41,182 nucleotides of DNA from Accumulibacter sp. (GCF_023806565.1 NZ_JAMTDV010000021.1:1-41182); one strand, 5' to 3'; counted from the stretch's first letter, positions 1 to 7,775 are shown. Notes: generated from the letters alone by a model not told the origin. A program made the numbers and translations.

Positions 1-171
1 AACTCCGTCCGTCTCATCTCGCTCCTCCTCTGGAGCAACATAAACCGGACAGACCCTTTGCTACAAACCCGGACAGGTTACGTGTTCCCTACAGCAGACG
101 ACCGGACTGTTGCCGATGCCGCCTGCCACGTGCTACGGTACCGCTTTGACCCGCCTCCGATGAGGATCGCA

Positions 172-1392
172 ATGGGTTTCAATCCGGCGTCTCGAGTTCA
201 GGATTACCTGGTGTTCGGCGAGTTCGGGGACGTCAATCCATCGATCACCGACTCCTCCACCTACACATTTCTCAGCCCGGAGAGAATGGCGGAGTTGTTC
301 GAGCACGAGATCGAAGGCTGCTTCCTGTATTCGCGTCACTTCAATCCAACCAACAAGTACCTTGCCAGTGCGCTGGCGCGGATGGAAGATGGCGAAGCCG
401 CGCAAGTCATGGCGTCCGGGATGGGAGCGATCAGCACCACGCTGATGACCCTCTGCAGTGCCGGCGACGAGATCGTCTGCGGCCGCACCATCTATGGCGG
501 CACCTACGCCCTGCTCAAGAATCTGTTGCCACGCTTCGGTGTCAATGCCCGTTTCGTCGACCTTTGCGATCACGATGCGCTGCGTGCCGCCATGACGCCA
601 CGCACACGAGTGCTCTACTGCGAATCGCTCAGCAACCCGCTGCTCGAAGTCAGCGACCTGCCGGCGCTAGCCGCCATCGCGCACGAGAACGGGGCACGAT
701 TGGTCGTGGACAACACGTTCACGCCGATGATCGTGTCGCCGCTTCGCCATGGTGCCGACGTCGTCGTGCATAGCCTGACCAAGTTCGTCAACGGCACCAG
801 TGACTGTGTTGCCGGCTGCGTCGTGTCGTCGCGCGAGTTCATTGCCCGACTGAACGACATCAATGCGGGTCCGAGCATGCTCCTTGGCCCCGTGCTCGAC
901 AGCACGCGCGCAGCGAGCATTCTGAAGAATCTGCACAGTCTGCACATCCGCCTGCGTCAGCATGGCGCGAATGCGCTCTATCTGGCTTCCCGGCTTGAGG
1001 GTCTGGGCTACACCGTACACTACCCGGGGCTGGCGAGTCATCCACAGCACGGACTGCTGGGACGTTTGATGAATCCGGGGTATGGTTGGGGGGGAATGTT
1101 GACCCTTGATGCCGGCGATCTTGCCACAGCCAACCGCCTGATGACGCTGATGCAACGCGAGCAGGTCGGCTATCTGGCGGTCAGCCTCGGCTACTTCAAG
1201 ACACTGTTTACCACGCCCGGCCACAGCACTTCATCCGAGATTCCGCTGGAGGAACGCGAGGCAGCAGGTCTGCACGAAGGATTGATCCGCTTTTCGATCG
1301 GCCTCGACGAAGACATCGCGGAAACCATGGCGCGCATCGATCGCTGTCTGGTCGAGGCTGGAGCCAGGCCGGTTGGCCGCGCTCGTACCTGA
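172..1392 (+). CDS. Cys/Met-metabolism PLP-dependent enzyme (cystathionine gamma-synthase / methionine gamma-lyase family)
   Basis: A full-length (406 aa) fold-type I PLP enzyme of the trans-sulfuration family, cytosolic. The PLP lysine lies in HSLTKFVNGTSD, preceded by the cofactor-binding VVDNTFTPM segment; the phosphate-loop region MASGMGAIS and the GRTIYGGTYALL region are intact. The family eliminates or replaces the gamma substituent of homocysteine, methionine or O-acyl-homoserine derivatives; the exact substrate cannot be read from sequence. The frame is open upstream to a TTG at 58, but family-like sequence begins at MGFNPASRVQDYLVF and an AGGA box at 163-166 sits 5 nt before the ATG at 172, so I chose that start. 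It stands alone, with no sulfur-assimilation gene next to it. Confident of the family, not of the reaction. Confidence 0.88.
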   Translation: MGFNPASRVQDYLVFGEFGDVNPSITDSSTYTFLSPERMAELFEHEIEGCFLYSRHFNPTNKYLASALARMEDGEAAQVMASGMGAISTTLMTLCSAGDEIVCGRTIYGGTYALLKNLLPRFGVNARFVDLCDHDALRAAMTPRTRVLYCESLSNPLLEVSDLPALAAIAHENGARLVVDNTFTPMIVSPLRHGADVVVHSLTKFVNGTSDCVAGCVVSSREFIARLNDINAGPSMLLGPVLDSTRAASILKNLHSLHIRLRQHGANALYLASRLEGLGYTVHYPGLASHPQHGLLGRLMNPGYGWGGMLTLDAGDLATANRLMTLMQREQVGYLAVSLGYFKTLFTTPGHSTSSEIPLEEREAAGLHEGLIRFSIGLDEDIAETMARIDRCLVEAGARPVGRART

Positions 1393-1500
1393 GGTGATTT
1401 CTGTTGTCGGGAAAGACGCGAACGCGACTCGCGAACCTCCGGTCGCCCATCTGGCCGACTCCGCGGACGACTGTTGCCATCGGGATCCGCGGTCTGTCTG

Positions 1501-1528
1501 TGGTCAGCGTGTGGGAACCCTGTAAAAT
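1501..1528 (+). promoter_or_regulatory. Probable sigma70 promoter of the split tRNA-Ile gene
   Basis: TGGTCA (1501-1506) and TAAAAT (1523-1528) are separated by 16 bp and lie just upstream of the tRNA 5' end at 1537. The fit to consensus is moderate; the position supports the call. Confidence 0.45.
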
Positions 1529-1536
1529 ACTGCCCC

Positions 1537-1862
1537 GGGCCTGTAGCTCAGTCGGTCAGAGCAGAGGACTTAGCGAGGCCAACCTGAGCACTCTCCGGTG
1601 CATGGTTGTTCTCATGGGTTGTCCGTCGCCAGATTGCCTCTGGCGGTGGGTAGAACTGGTCAAATTCGGTGGAAGCTAACTTCTTCGGGACAAGCCAATA
1701 CCGAGCCAAGTCTCCGAGCAGAACGGGGAAAGGTGTAGAGACTAGACGGCCAGCCTGTAACGGGAAGGTATAGTCCAGACCACAAACTCGAAAGGGGCGG
1801 CGAAAGTCGTAGTGGCAAGCATAATCCTTTGGTCCAGGGTTCAAGTCCCTGCGGGCCCACCA
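1537..1862 (+). tRNA. tRNA-Ile(CAU), interrupted by a group I intron
   Basis: Two exons, 1537-1570 and 1820-1862, join into a 77-nt tRNA. The acceptor stem GGGCCTG pairs with CGGGCCC, the D stem is GCTC/GAGC, the anticodon stem is GAGGA/TCCTT, the T stem is CAGGG/CCCTG with loop TTCAAGT, the discriminator base is A, and CCA is encoded. The joined anticodon loop is CT-CAT-AA. The tRNA body matches my recollection of bacterial tRNA-Ile2, whose C34 is modified to lysidine by TilS to read AUA, rather than elongator tRNA-Met. Splice sites are inferred as the only cut that restores a 7-nt loop with a terminal intron G. A rho-independent terminator follows directly. Confidence 0.88.
1571..1819 (+). 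ncRNA. Group I self-splicing intron in the tRNA anticodon loop
   Basis: About 249 nt lie between U33 and C34. The catalytic core is recognisable: CAAATTCGGTGGAAGCTAA (1661-1679, P3/P4 region), AGGTGTAGAGACTAGACGG (1731-1749, P6/P7 5' side), GAAGGTATAGTCCAG (P7 3' side, about 1764-1778) and GGCGAAAGTC (P9 region, about 1799-1808). The last intron base is G, as required for the omega position, and the 5' exon ends in U. These elements closely resemble the ~205-nt Azoarcus tRNA-Ile(CAU) intron as I recall it. The extra length is in the 5' part, which holds a strong hairpin (CGCCAGA/TCTGGCG around 1626-1645). There is no room for a homing endonuclease. The P1 pairing is not obvious; ACT with a GGT near 1597-1600 is one option. 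Confidence 0.87.
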
Positions 1863-1868
1863 AACAAG

Positions 1869-1899
1869 AAGCCCCGGCCGTTCTCGGTCGGGGCTTTTT
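1869..1899 (+). terminator. Rho-independent terminator of the tRNA gene
   Basis: AAGCCCCGGCCG, loop TTCT, CGGTCGGGGCTT, then a T-tract. The stem is nearly perfect and starts 7 nt after the encoded CCA. Confidence 0.9.
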
Positions 1900-2258
1900 C
1901 TTGGTACTCCCGCGTCCTGGCGCGGGTTCGTGCGGGTTCCTGTGGACTTCGGGGTTTCCCGCGGGCGCCCGGATTTGGCCGTTTTCACTCTCTCCTGGCC
2001 ATTTTTCTCTCCGGCCTCGCTTCCCTTGGAGACTTGAAGTCCACGAAGGTCCCAATTTACGATTCCTAAAATCAACGTGTTACGCGTGGTCCGATCAGGC
2101 GGTTGATTCGTAGCATTGGTAGGCGGTGGAAACAGTAGCTCCATTCCAGCGAACGCAAAATGCTGGAAAGATTGCCGTTGGCGGGCCGTTCCCGGCCACA
2201 AACTGCCACACAAGTGAGCGCTTCCAATGACAGTTGTTCTTCGGAGACCAGCCAGTTG
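1900..2258. other. Non-coding stretch between tRNA terminator and lysR
   Basis: About 360 bp without a recognisable gene. Short open frames run through it on both strands but none has a credible start, ribosome site or family motif. It marks the left edge of the accessory region. I saw no copy of the tRNA 3' end that would define an attachment site. Confidence 0.5.
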
Positions 2259-3149
2259 TTATGCCCACTTCCATGTCGAAAGCGCCAGTTGTAGGGCCGG
2301 GTTGAATGAATTGCGGCGCCAGGCAACGGCTGTCGTAACCACTTCGATTTCTTCTTTCAGTGGCTTCACCAAAACATTTTCTGGTGCAAGACGCTTCAAT
2401 CCCGATGGAATCAACGCCACGCCCTGACCGCATCCTACGAGTGCAATCTGCGCAGCCACTGAGCGTACATCGTGTAGCACCCTGGGAGAAAATCCATGCG
2501 CCTGACAGCCGGCGATGATGCTGTCGAAATACACCGGACTTACTTGGCGCATGAACATCACAAAAGGCTCATCGACAAGCTGGCCAAGTCGAATAGACTG
2601 ACTGCCAGCCAATCGGTGCTTGGACGGTAAAGCAACTGCCATGCGGTCCTGAGCAAGCAGCTTTGTGGATATATCTGAACCAAGTTCACCCTGAAGCCTT
2701 GCAAAAGCAAGATCAAGCTCCCCGGCCTGCAAGGCCGGTATGGCTTCAGCGCTATCGATCTCGCGCACCGATACAGAAACGTCTGGGTGCGCCTGCTTAA
2801 ATTGATCGACCAAAGGCGGAATTGCGTCAACCAGTGCCGACGAAATGGCGCCTATGGTCAAGGTTCCGCTCTGTCCAGCCGTGGCCTCGCGCACGGTCAG
2901 TTCGAGTTGTTCCATTTGTGATGCAAACCGTTGGACGGCGGGCAGGATGGCACGCCCTACCGGGGTGAGTTGCGTTCCCTGCCGTGAGCGTTCAAAGAGC
3001 TTGACCTTCAGGGCTTGCTCAAGGACCTGAATCTGTTCCGTCAACGGCGGTTGCGACATGCCCAGTCGCCGGGCTGCTCGGCCGAAGTGTTGCTCCTCAG
3101 CCACCGCGAGAAACATCCATAGATGGCGCATGAGACGAAAGTTAATCAT
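2259..3149 (-). CDS. LysR-type transcriptional regulator
   Basis: A 296-aa full-length LTTR. The N-terminal winged HTH (residues about 5-65) shows the hallmark EQHFGRAARRLGMSQPPLTEQI, followed by the linker helix and a periplasmic-binding-protein-like effector domain (about 90-290). The start at 3149 is preceded by an AAGGTG box 7 nt upstream; an ATG at 3131 is the alternative. It is divergent from the aldolase/aminotransferase operon across a 108-bp gap with an AT-rich palindrome, the classic arrangement of an LTTR that controls its neighbour in response to a pathway intermediate. The effector is unknown. Control of 3258-7253 is inferred from position only. Confidence 0.93.
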   Translation of the reverse strand: MINFRLMRHLWMFLAVAEEQHFGRAARRLGMSQPPLTEQIQVLEQALKVKLFERSRQGTQLTPVGRAILPAVQRFASQMEQLELTVREATAGQSGTLTIGAISSALVDAIPPLVDQFKQAHPDVSVSVREIDSAEAIPALQAGELDLAFARLQGELGSDISTKLLAQDRMAVALPSKHRLAGSQSIRLGQLVDEPFVMFMRQVSPVYFDSIIAGCQAHGFSPRVLHDVRSVAAQIALVGCGQGVALIPSGLKRLAPENVLVKPLKEEIEVVTTAVAWRRNSFNPALQLALSTWKWA

Positions 3150-3189
3150 GTACAGACACCTTCATATCTATTTCGTATCACAAGCTTAC

Positions 3190-3204
3190 TAAATTTGGAA
3201 TTTA
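3190..3204. promoter_or_regulatory. Candidate LysR operator palindrome
   Basis: TAAATT-TGG-AATTTA is a perfect 6+3+6 inverted repeat in the divergent intergenic region, 54 bp before the first operon gene. Its symmetry and AT content suit an LTTR recognition site. No defined LysR consensus match is claimed. Confidence 0.4.
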
Positions 3205-3257
3205 CAGATCATCCGTTTTCAGGAACAGTTGCATTCATTCCATCGAAGGATGCAAAC

Positions 3258-3926
3258 ATGACCACTTCCCAAGCACTAAGCCGGTTTTCACAACTCGACA
3301 CCACGACGGTGTCCGATGCCCTCGACTTTCTCGCCATGCCGGGTGCCACTGTAGGCGTACTACCTCTTTGGAATTGCCCGCGTATCGTGGGCCGTGCCAG
3401 TACGGTTCAGCTTGGCCCCAAACGCGAGGCCGCGCCAACCGTGCACCTGATATCGCCCGTCATTGCTGCCATCAACAGTGCCGACCGTGTACTTGTCATT
3501 GCAGGTGGCACAGATGGTGTGTCGTGTTGGGGGGATATCTTGGCCAATGCAGCCAGCGTCAAAGGTATTCGGGGCACCGTCATCGACGGTTACGCCCGCG
3601 ACATTGAAGCCAACGAAGCGCTTGGCTACCCGCTCTATGGCCGTGGCGCCACCATGGTTAGTGCCCGAAACCGGGTCATCCAGGTTGCATCGGGTACGCC
3701 GATCGCATTTGGCGGCGTCACGGTGAGTGAAGGGGACTACGTCATCGCAGACCGGTGCGGGACCGTGTTCGTTGCGCAGGAGCGCATTGACGAAGTACTG
3801 GATCTCGCAGAGCGCATCCAGCGCCGCCAGGATGGCATGGTGAAAGCCGTACGGTCTGGCCGGTCCGTCGAAGCGGTCATGCACGACAAGGAATTTGAAG
3901 CCATTAAGGTGGGACAGACACAATGA
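3258..3926 (+). CDS. RraA / HMG-CHA aldolase family protein, paralog 1
   Basis: A 222-aa cytosolic protein of the RraA-like fold, which includes class II 4-hydroxy-4-methyl-2-oxoglutarate/4-carboxy-4-hydroxy-2-oxoadipate aldolases and the RNase E inhibitor RraA. Seen here: VSDALDFL near residue 18, VIAGGTDGVSCWGD, then exactly 20 residues to the ARD of VIDGYARDIEAN, giving D-X20-R-D, the signature reported for true aldolases rather than RNase E regulators; DRCGTVFV lies near the end. The ATG at 3258 has an AAGGA box 7 nt upstream, and residues upstream of it are unlike the family. It is first in a five-gene operon and its stop overlaps the next start (ATGA). Probable metal-dependent retro-aldolase or oxaloacetate decarboxylase; substrate unknown. 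Confidence 0.88.
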   Translation: MTTSQALSRFSQLDTTTVSDALDFLAMPGATVGVLPLWNCPRIVGRASTVQLGPKREAAPTVHLISPVIAAINSADRVLVIAGGTDGVSCWGDILANAASVKGIRGTVIDGYARDIEANEALGYPLYGRGATMVSARNRVIQVASGTPIAFGGVTVSEGDYVIADRCGTVFVAQERIDEVLDLAERIQRRQDGMVKAVRSGRSVEAVMHDKEFEAIKVGQTQ

Positions 3927-4588
3927 ACACCACCGATGCAGAATTGGTAGCCCTTTTCGATGGGCTGGATACCCCCGGCGTGTCCGACGCCATGGACAAA
4001 CTGGGAATTCGAGGCCAGTGCCTGGGAATCTCCCCTCTGGATAACTACGCTCACACCGTTGTCGGTCCAGCTTTCACGGTACGGTACGTTCCTTGTGGTC
4101 AACCGGCTGGAACGGTCGGCGACTTCATCGACGACGTGACACCGGGTGATGTGGTGGTCATTGATAACGGAAGCCGCACGGACTGTACGGTGTGGGGCGA
4201 CATCATGACCCAGTACGCGGGACTGCGTGGGATTGCCGCAACGGTGATTGATGGTGTTTGCCGCGATGTAGCCAAGGCACTGGGTGGTGGCTACCCGATG
4301 TTCACGCGGGGACGTTTCATGCGAACAGGCAAGGATCGTGTGGAAGTGGCGGCGGTCAATCAACCTGTTTCCATCGGTACTGCGCGGGTGTGCTCCCGCG
4401 ACATTGTTGTGGCCGATGCCAACGGTGTGGTCGTGGTCCCCCGCGCTCGTGCCAGAGAGGTTGCCCAGACCGCACGACACATTGAGGATGCGGAATCCCG
4501 CATCCGCGAGTTGATCTCCAGCGGCATGACCTTGGGCGATGCCCGCAAGTCCATGGGCTACCACCAACTACAAACGAGATCTTCATGA
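3923..4588 (+). CDS. RraA / HMG-CHA aldolase family protein, paralog 2
   Basis: 221 aa, same fold as the gene before it but clearly diverged. It has TPGVSDAMDKLG near residue 15, DVVVIDNGSR, and WGD followed by 20 residues and RD (VIDGVCRDVAKA), so D-X20-R-D is kept. ADANGVVVVPR is the usual C-terminal strand motif. It starts by ATGA overlap with paralog 1 and ends by ATGA overlap with paralog 3, so translation is coupled along the run. Members assemble as trimers or hexamers with active sites at subunit interfaces (family knowledge), which makes a mixed oligomer with its neighbours plausible. An RNase E regulator role is unlikely given the intact aldolase signature. Confidence 0.88.
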   Translation: MNTTDAELVALFDGLDTPGVSDAMDKLGIRGQCLGISPLDNYAHTVVGPAFTVRYVPCGQPAGTVGDFIDDVTPGDVVVIDNGSRTDCTVWGDIMTQYAGLRGIAATVIDGVCRDVAKALGGGYPMFTRGRFMRTGKDRVEVAAVNQPVSIGTARVCSRDIVVADANGVVVVPRARAREVAQTARHIEDAESRIRELISSGMTLGDARKSMGYHQLQTRSS

Positions 4589-5211
4589 ATACCGAGTTGA
4601 TGTCGGAACGAGCGCTATCGCTGGGCACATCCACGCTGTATGAGGCTTCGGGGCTCGCCTGTGCGGTTGATCCGGCCATCCGTCCGGTATGGCAGGGGGC
4701 TGCTATCGCTGCACTTGTCTATCCCGTGCAATGTGCGCCGGGCGACAACTTGGCTATCCATTTGGCGCTTGAAAGAGCACCCAAAGGTAGTGTGCTCTTG
4801 GTTGCCACGGGCGGCTATCTGGCAGGCTACTGGGGTGAAGTGCTAACGGTCGCAGCCGAGGCCGTTGGAATCGTGGGACTCGTGACTGACGGGGGCGTGC
4901 GAGACATTGCCGCGCTACAGCGGCGGCGGTTTCCGGTTTTCAGTCGAGGGATCTCCGTTTGCGGCACAGTGAAGGCGACAGCGCCCTCCGTAGGAAAACC
5001 CATGCGCTTTAGCGGTGTGCCCGTTCAGCAGGGCGATTGGCTGGTTGCCGACGACGATGGCGTGGTCATCTTGCCCGCCGCCGACATATCTCGAGTAATA
5101 GTGGCTGGGGATGCAAGAGCTGCCAAGGAAGCGGCCATGATGGAACAACTGGCCAAGGGCGCCACAACGGTTGAGCTCATGGGTTTACAAGCTTCGAGGG
5201 AGCGTGCATGA
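4585..5211 (+). CDS. RraA / HMG-CHA aldolase family protein, paralog 3 (Glu variant)
   Basis: 208 aa. Closest in style to proteobacterial HMG/CHA aldolases (PGDNLAIHLALE, KGSVLLVATGGYLAGYWGE, VTDGGVRDIAAL, FPVFSRG, QQGDWLVADDDGVVILP). The signature residue 21 before the conserved Arg is Glu instead of the usual Asp, so it reads E-X20-R-D. The N-terminus is short: STLYEASGL takes the place of the usual VSDA-like opening. It is coupled by ATGA overlaps to paralog 2 and to the aminotransferase. It could be the main catalytic member, or a partner with altered metal binding. Family confident, substrate unknown. Confidence 0.86.
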   Translation: MNTELMSERALSLGTSTLYEASGLACAVDPAIRPVWQGAAIAALVYPVQCAPGDNLAIHLALERAPKGSVLLVATGGYLAGYWGEVLTVAAEAVGIVGLVTDGGVRDIAALQRRRFPVFSRGISVCGTVKATAPSVGKPMRFSGVPVQQGDWLVADDDGVVILPAADISRVIVAGDARAAKEAAMMEQLAKGATTVELMGLQASRERA

Positions 5212-6425
5212 ACGCCAGGCTTCAACGACTCAACGTGCATTTGGCCGCGGCAAAGCCGTCCGCAACCTACAAGATGATTGACCGCGTGGCCGAATTGAGG
5301 ACGGCCGGACGCAGCATCATTTCCTTGACGGCTGGAGAGCCCGATTTCAACACACCATCTCACGTCAGGCAGGCCGCCATCGCTGCCATCGAGGCTGGCA
5401 AGACGCGATACACTCAAGTAGCTGGATTGCGTGAGCTGCGTGAAGCAGTGGCTCGCAAGTTCCAGCGCGAGAACGGGCTGGACGTCACTTGGCAGGACAC
5501 GATTGTCTGCAGTGGTGGAAAGCAGGTCTTGTACAACGCCTTGGCCGCGACTTTGAACATTGGTGATGAGGTCATCATCCCGGCGCCCTACTGGGTCAGT
5601 TACCCCGAAATGGTGCAACTCAGTGGTGCGGCGGCCGTCCTTGTTTCGTGTCGTGAATCTGATGGCTTCAAGCTCACGGCTGATACCCTGGCAAGCGCAA
5701 TTACGCCTCGCACACGCTGGTTGATCCTGAATTCGCCATCCAATCCAACGGGCGCGGTGTACTCGGCTGCGGAATTGCGGACTTTCGCCGATGTGCTGCT
5801 AAGCCATCCGCAAGTGTTGATCCTCTGCGACGACATCTACGAACATTTGATCTATGACGGCGCGCTGTTCCAGACCTTGGCCCAAGTGGAGCCACGCCTG
5901 CGTGATCGAACATTGACCATGAATGGCGTGTCCAAGGCCTATGCAATGACCGGATGGCGCATCGGCTTTGGCACGGGGCCTCGATGGCTGTTGCAGGCCA
6001 TGGAGACCCTGCAAGGTCAGCAGACGTCAGGGGCGTGTTCGATTTCGCAGTACGCTGCGTTGGCGGCTCTCAATGGACCGCAGGATTTTGTGCGGGAGAC
6101 ACGAGCAGTCTTTCAGCGAAGGCGTGACGTAGTGGTGGCAAGCATCAACCGCATCCCAGGCTTGCATTGCTCGCCCCCCGCCGGGGCGTTCTATGCATTC
6201 GTGTCCTGTGAATCATTGATTGGCCGCGTCACGGCTGCCGGTTCGCCACTGCAAAGCGATGAAGAGGTCGCCCTGGCGCTGCTCAATGAACAGGGTGTGG
6301 GGACTGTTCACGGTAGTGCATTTGGCTTGGGGTCGTATCTGCGTATTGCTTACGCGCTGGACGACGCGTCGCTCCAAAAAGCATGCCGTGCATTGGAGAC
6401 TTTTGTCAGAGGTTGCGACAGGTAG
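5208..6425 (+). CDS. Class I/II PLP-dependent aminotransferase (AspC/AspB-like)
   Basis: 405 aa, full length, cytosolic. Motifs in order: SLTAGEPDFNTPSHV near residue 40, NSPSNPTGAVYSA near 180 (cofactor Asn), DDIYEHLIYDGA near 210 (Asp and Tyr), NGVSKAYAMTGWRIGFG near 240 with the PLP lysine, and YLRIAYALDD near the end with the carboxylate-binding Arg. This is the subgroup that transaminates aspartate, prephenate or similar dicarboxylic and aromatic amino acids. Within this operon it would supply the 2-oxo acid that the aldolase paralogs cleave, for example 4-hydroxy-4-methylglutamate to 4-hydroxy-4-methyl-2-oxoglutarate. That pairing is inference. Start overlaps the previous stop (ATGA). 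Confidence 0.92.
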   Translation: MNARLQRLNVHLAAAKPSATYKMIDRVAELRTAGRSIISLTAGEPDFNTPSHVRQAAIAAIEAGKTRYTQVAGLRELREAVARKFQRENGLDVTWQDTIVCSGGKQVLYNALAATLNIGDEVIIPAPYWVSYPEMVQLSGAAAVLVSCRESDGFKLTADTLASAITPRTRWLILNSPSNPTGAVYSAAELRTFADVLLSHPQVLILCDDIYEHLIYDGALFQTLAQVEPRLRDRTLTMNGVSKAYAMTGWRIGFGTGPRWLLQAMETLQGQQTSGACSISQYAALAALNGPQDFVRETRAVFQRRRDVVVASINRIPGLHCSPPAGAFYAFVSCESLIGRVTAAGSPLQSDEEVALALLNEQGVGTVHGSAFGLGSYLRIAYALDDASLQKACRALETFVRGCDR

Positions 6426-6431
6426 ACGGAC

Positions 6432-7253
6432 ATGACGCCTCTTGCATTTTCACGTCGCACATTGCGGATTCATGAAACGGATCTGGATGTGGCTACTTTG
6501 CAGCGCGATGGCAATGCCGAGCCCATTGTGTTTCTGCATGGGTTCGGTTCGACCAAGGAAGACTACGCAGATATTTCCTTACACTCCAGATTCGATGACC
6601 ATCCAGTTCTGGCGTGGGATGCACCCGGCTGCGGGGTGACAGAGTGCTCTCGCTTGGACCGCATATCCATTGGATTGTTGATTGATACGGCCGTGGCCAT
6701 GGTGGACGCTGCGGGATATGAGCGCTTTCACCTTGTAGGGCACTCGATGGGTGGGCTGACGTCGCTGATGTTGGCAGATCGAATCCCGGAGAGGGTCTTG
6801 AGTTTCACGAATATTGAAGGCAACGTCGCCTCCGAGGACTGCTTCTTGAGCCGGCAGATCGATCAATTCCCAGACGATGACTGTGAGCGATTCTTGCAGC
6901 GCTTCATCAAGCGGGTACGACAGTCCCCAGCATTCGCCAGCTCGCTATATGCTGCAAGCTTGCCTCATAAAGTGCGGGCCCAAGCAGTGCCTGGCATTTT
7001 TCGGTCGATGGTTGACTTGTCTGACAATGGCGACTTGATGCACCGATTTCTGAAGCTGCGTTGCCCAAAGATGTTCATGTACGGTGAGCAGAACCAGCAC
7101 CTTAGCTATCTGCCGCACCTTGCCCGTCACAGCGTTCGTCTAGCCTGTATCACGCAATGCGGACATTTCCCGATGTATTCCAATCCTCCGGGCATGTGGA
7201 ATGCGATTGCGAAATTCTTGCAATTCTCGAAGTCACAGGCAATGTCTTTATAG
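6432..7253 (+). CDS. Alpha/beta hydrolase
   Basis: 273 aa with the alpha/beta hydrolase fold: oxyanion-hole HGFGSTKEDY near residue 35, WDAPGCGVTE near 65, nucleophile elbow GHSMGG near 100 (Ser), an acid in the strand around FMYGEQNQ, and the catalytic His in QCGHFPMYSNP near 250. No signal peptide. It starts 6 nt after the aminotransferase stop and is the last gene of the operon. Likely an ester, lactone or C-C hydrolase acting in the same pathway, but this family cannot be assigned a substrate from sequence. Codon use in this operon looks less GC-biased than in the housekeeping genes further right, consistent with acquisition. Confidence 0.85.
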   Translation: MTPLAFSRRTLRIHETDLDVATLQRDGNAEPIVFLHGFGSTKEDYADISLHSRFDDHPVLAWDAPGCGVTECSRLDRISIGLLIDTAVAMVDAAGYERFHLVGHSMGGLTSLMLADRIPERVLSFTNIEGNVASEDCFLSRQIDQFPDDDCERFLQRFIKRVRQSPAFASSLYAASLPHKVRAQAVPGIFRSMVDLSDNGDLMHRFLKLRCPKMFMYGEQNQHLSYLPHLARHSVRLACITQCGHFPMYSNPPGMWNAIAKFLQFSKSQAMSL

Positions 7254-7478
7254 AGCTGTTGCCTTCCGACATTGGGTTTCGAAATAGGCAAGCTGACAGA
7301 TTTCTTAGGTCGCCTGTTGAGCGGATACCTGTCTTTGAATGAGCTACGTCAACGGCAGCATAGGGCAGTAACGGCCGGTGGACTTCTCATTGTCCTATGT
7401 CGGCAAAGGGTCGCTACTGTCCCTTTGGCTGATAGGCGGTTTCCGAACAGCGACGGGCTTTGCGCCCACTTCTACGTA

Positions 7479-7775
7479 CTATTTCAACTCCAGCACCACC
7501 GGGCCCGAGACCGGATCGGTGACGCCAAGACCGCCACCCAAATCTTCCAGTGTGTCGCGGAACGAATCGAGCGTGGCGATCATGTTTGGTCGAGCGTTGG
7601 CAAGCGAGTCCATGCCGTCCCATTCGGCAATGATGCAGTAGCTTCTGTCGCCGGTCTGCAGCATGTTGACCCGCCTGAGGCCAGGCCAATCGCGCGAGAC
7701 CTTCTGATGTGCATCCAGGAATTCTTGCTCGCGCCCCGGCTTCACCCGGAAGCGCACGACGTTGAAGGCGGTCAT
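7479..7775 (-). CDS. ABM-domain (antibiotic biosynthesis monooxygenase-like) small protein
   Basis: 98 aa, about the size of one ferredoxin-like ABM domain. Typical features are NVVRFRVKPGREQEFLDAH at the N-terminus, YCIIAEWDGMDSLANARP in the middle, and an acidic C-terminal strand. A strong AAGGAGAAAG ribosome site lies before the ATG at 7775. ABM proteins act as cofactor-free monooxygenases or heme-handling enzymes, but many are of unknown role. It lies between the hydrolase operon and mobile-element debris, on the opposite strand to the operon. Function not assignable. Confidence 0.82.
   Translation of the reverse strand: MTAFNVVRFRVKPGREQEFLDAHQKVSRDWPGLRRVNMLQTGDRSYCIIAEWDGMDSLANARPNMIATLDSFRDTLEDLGGGLGVTDPVSGPVVLELK

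Noticed and set aside
3258-5211. RNase E regulator RraA
   Set aside because: All three proteins carry the (D/E)-X20-R-D aldolase signature and sit in a metabolic operon, so the regulatory name would mislead.
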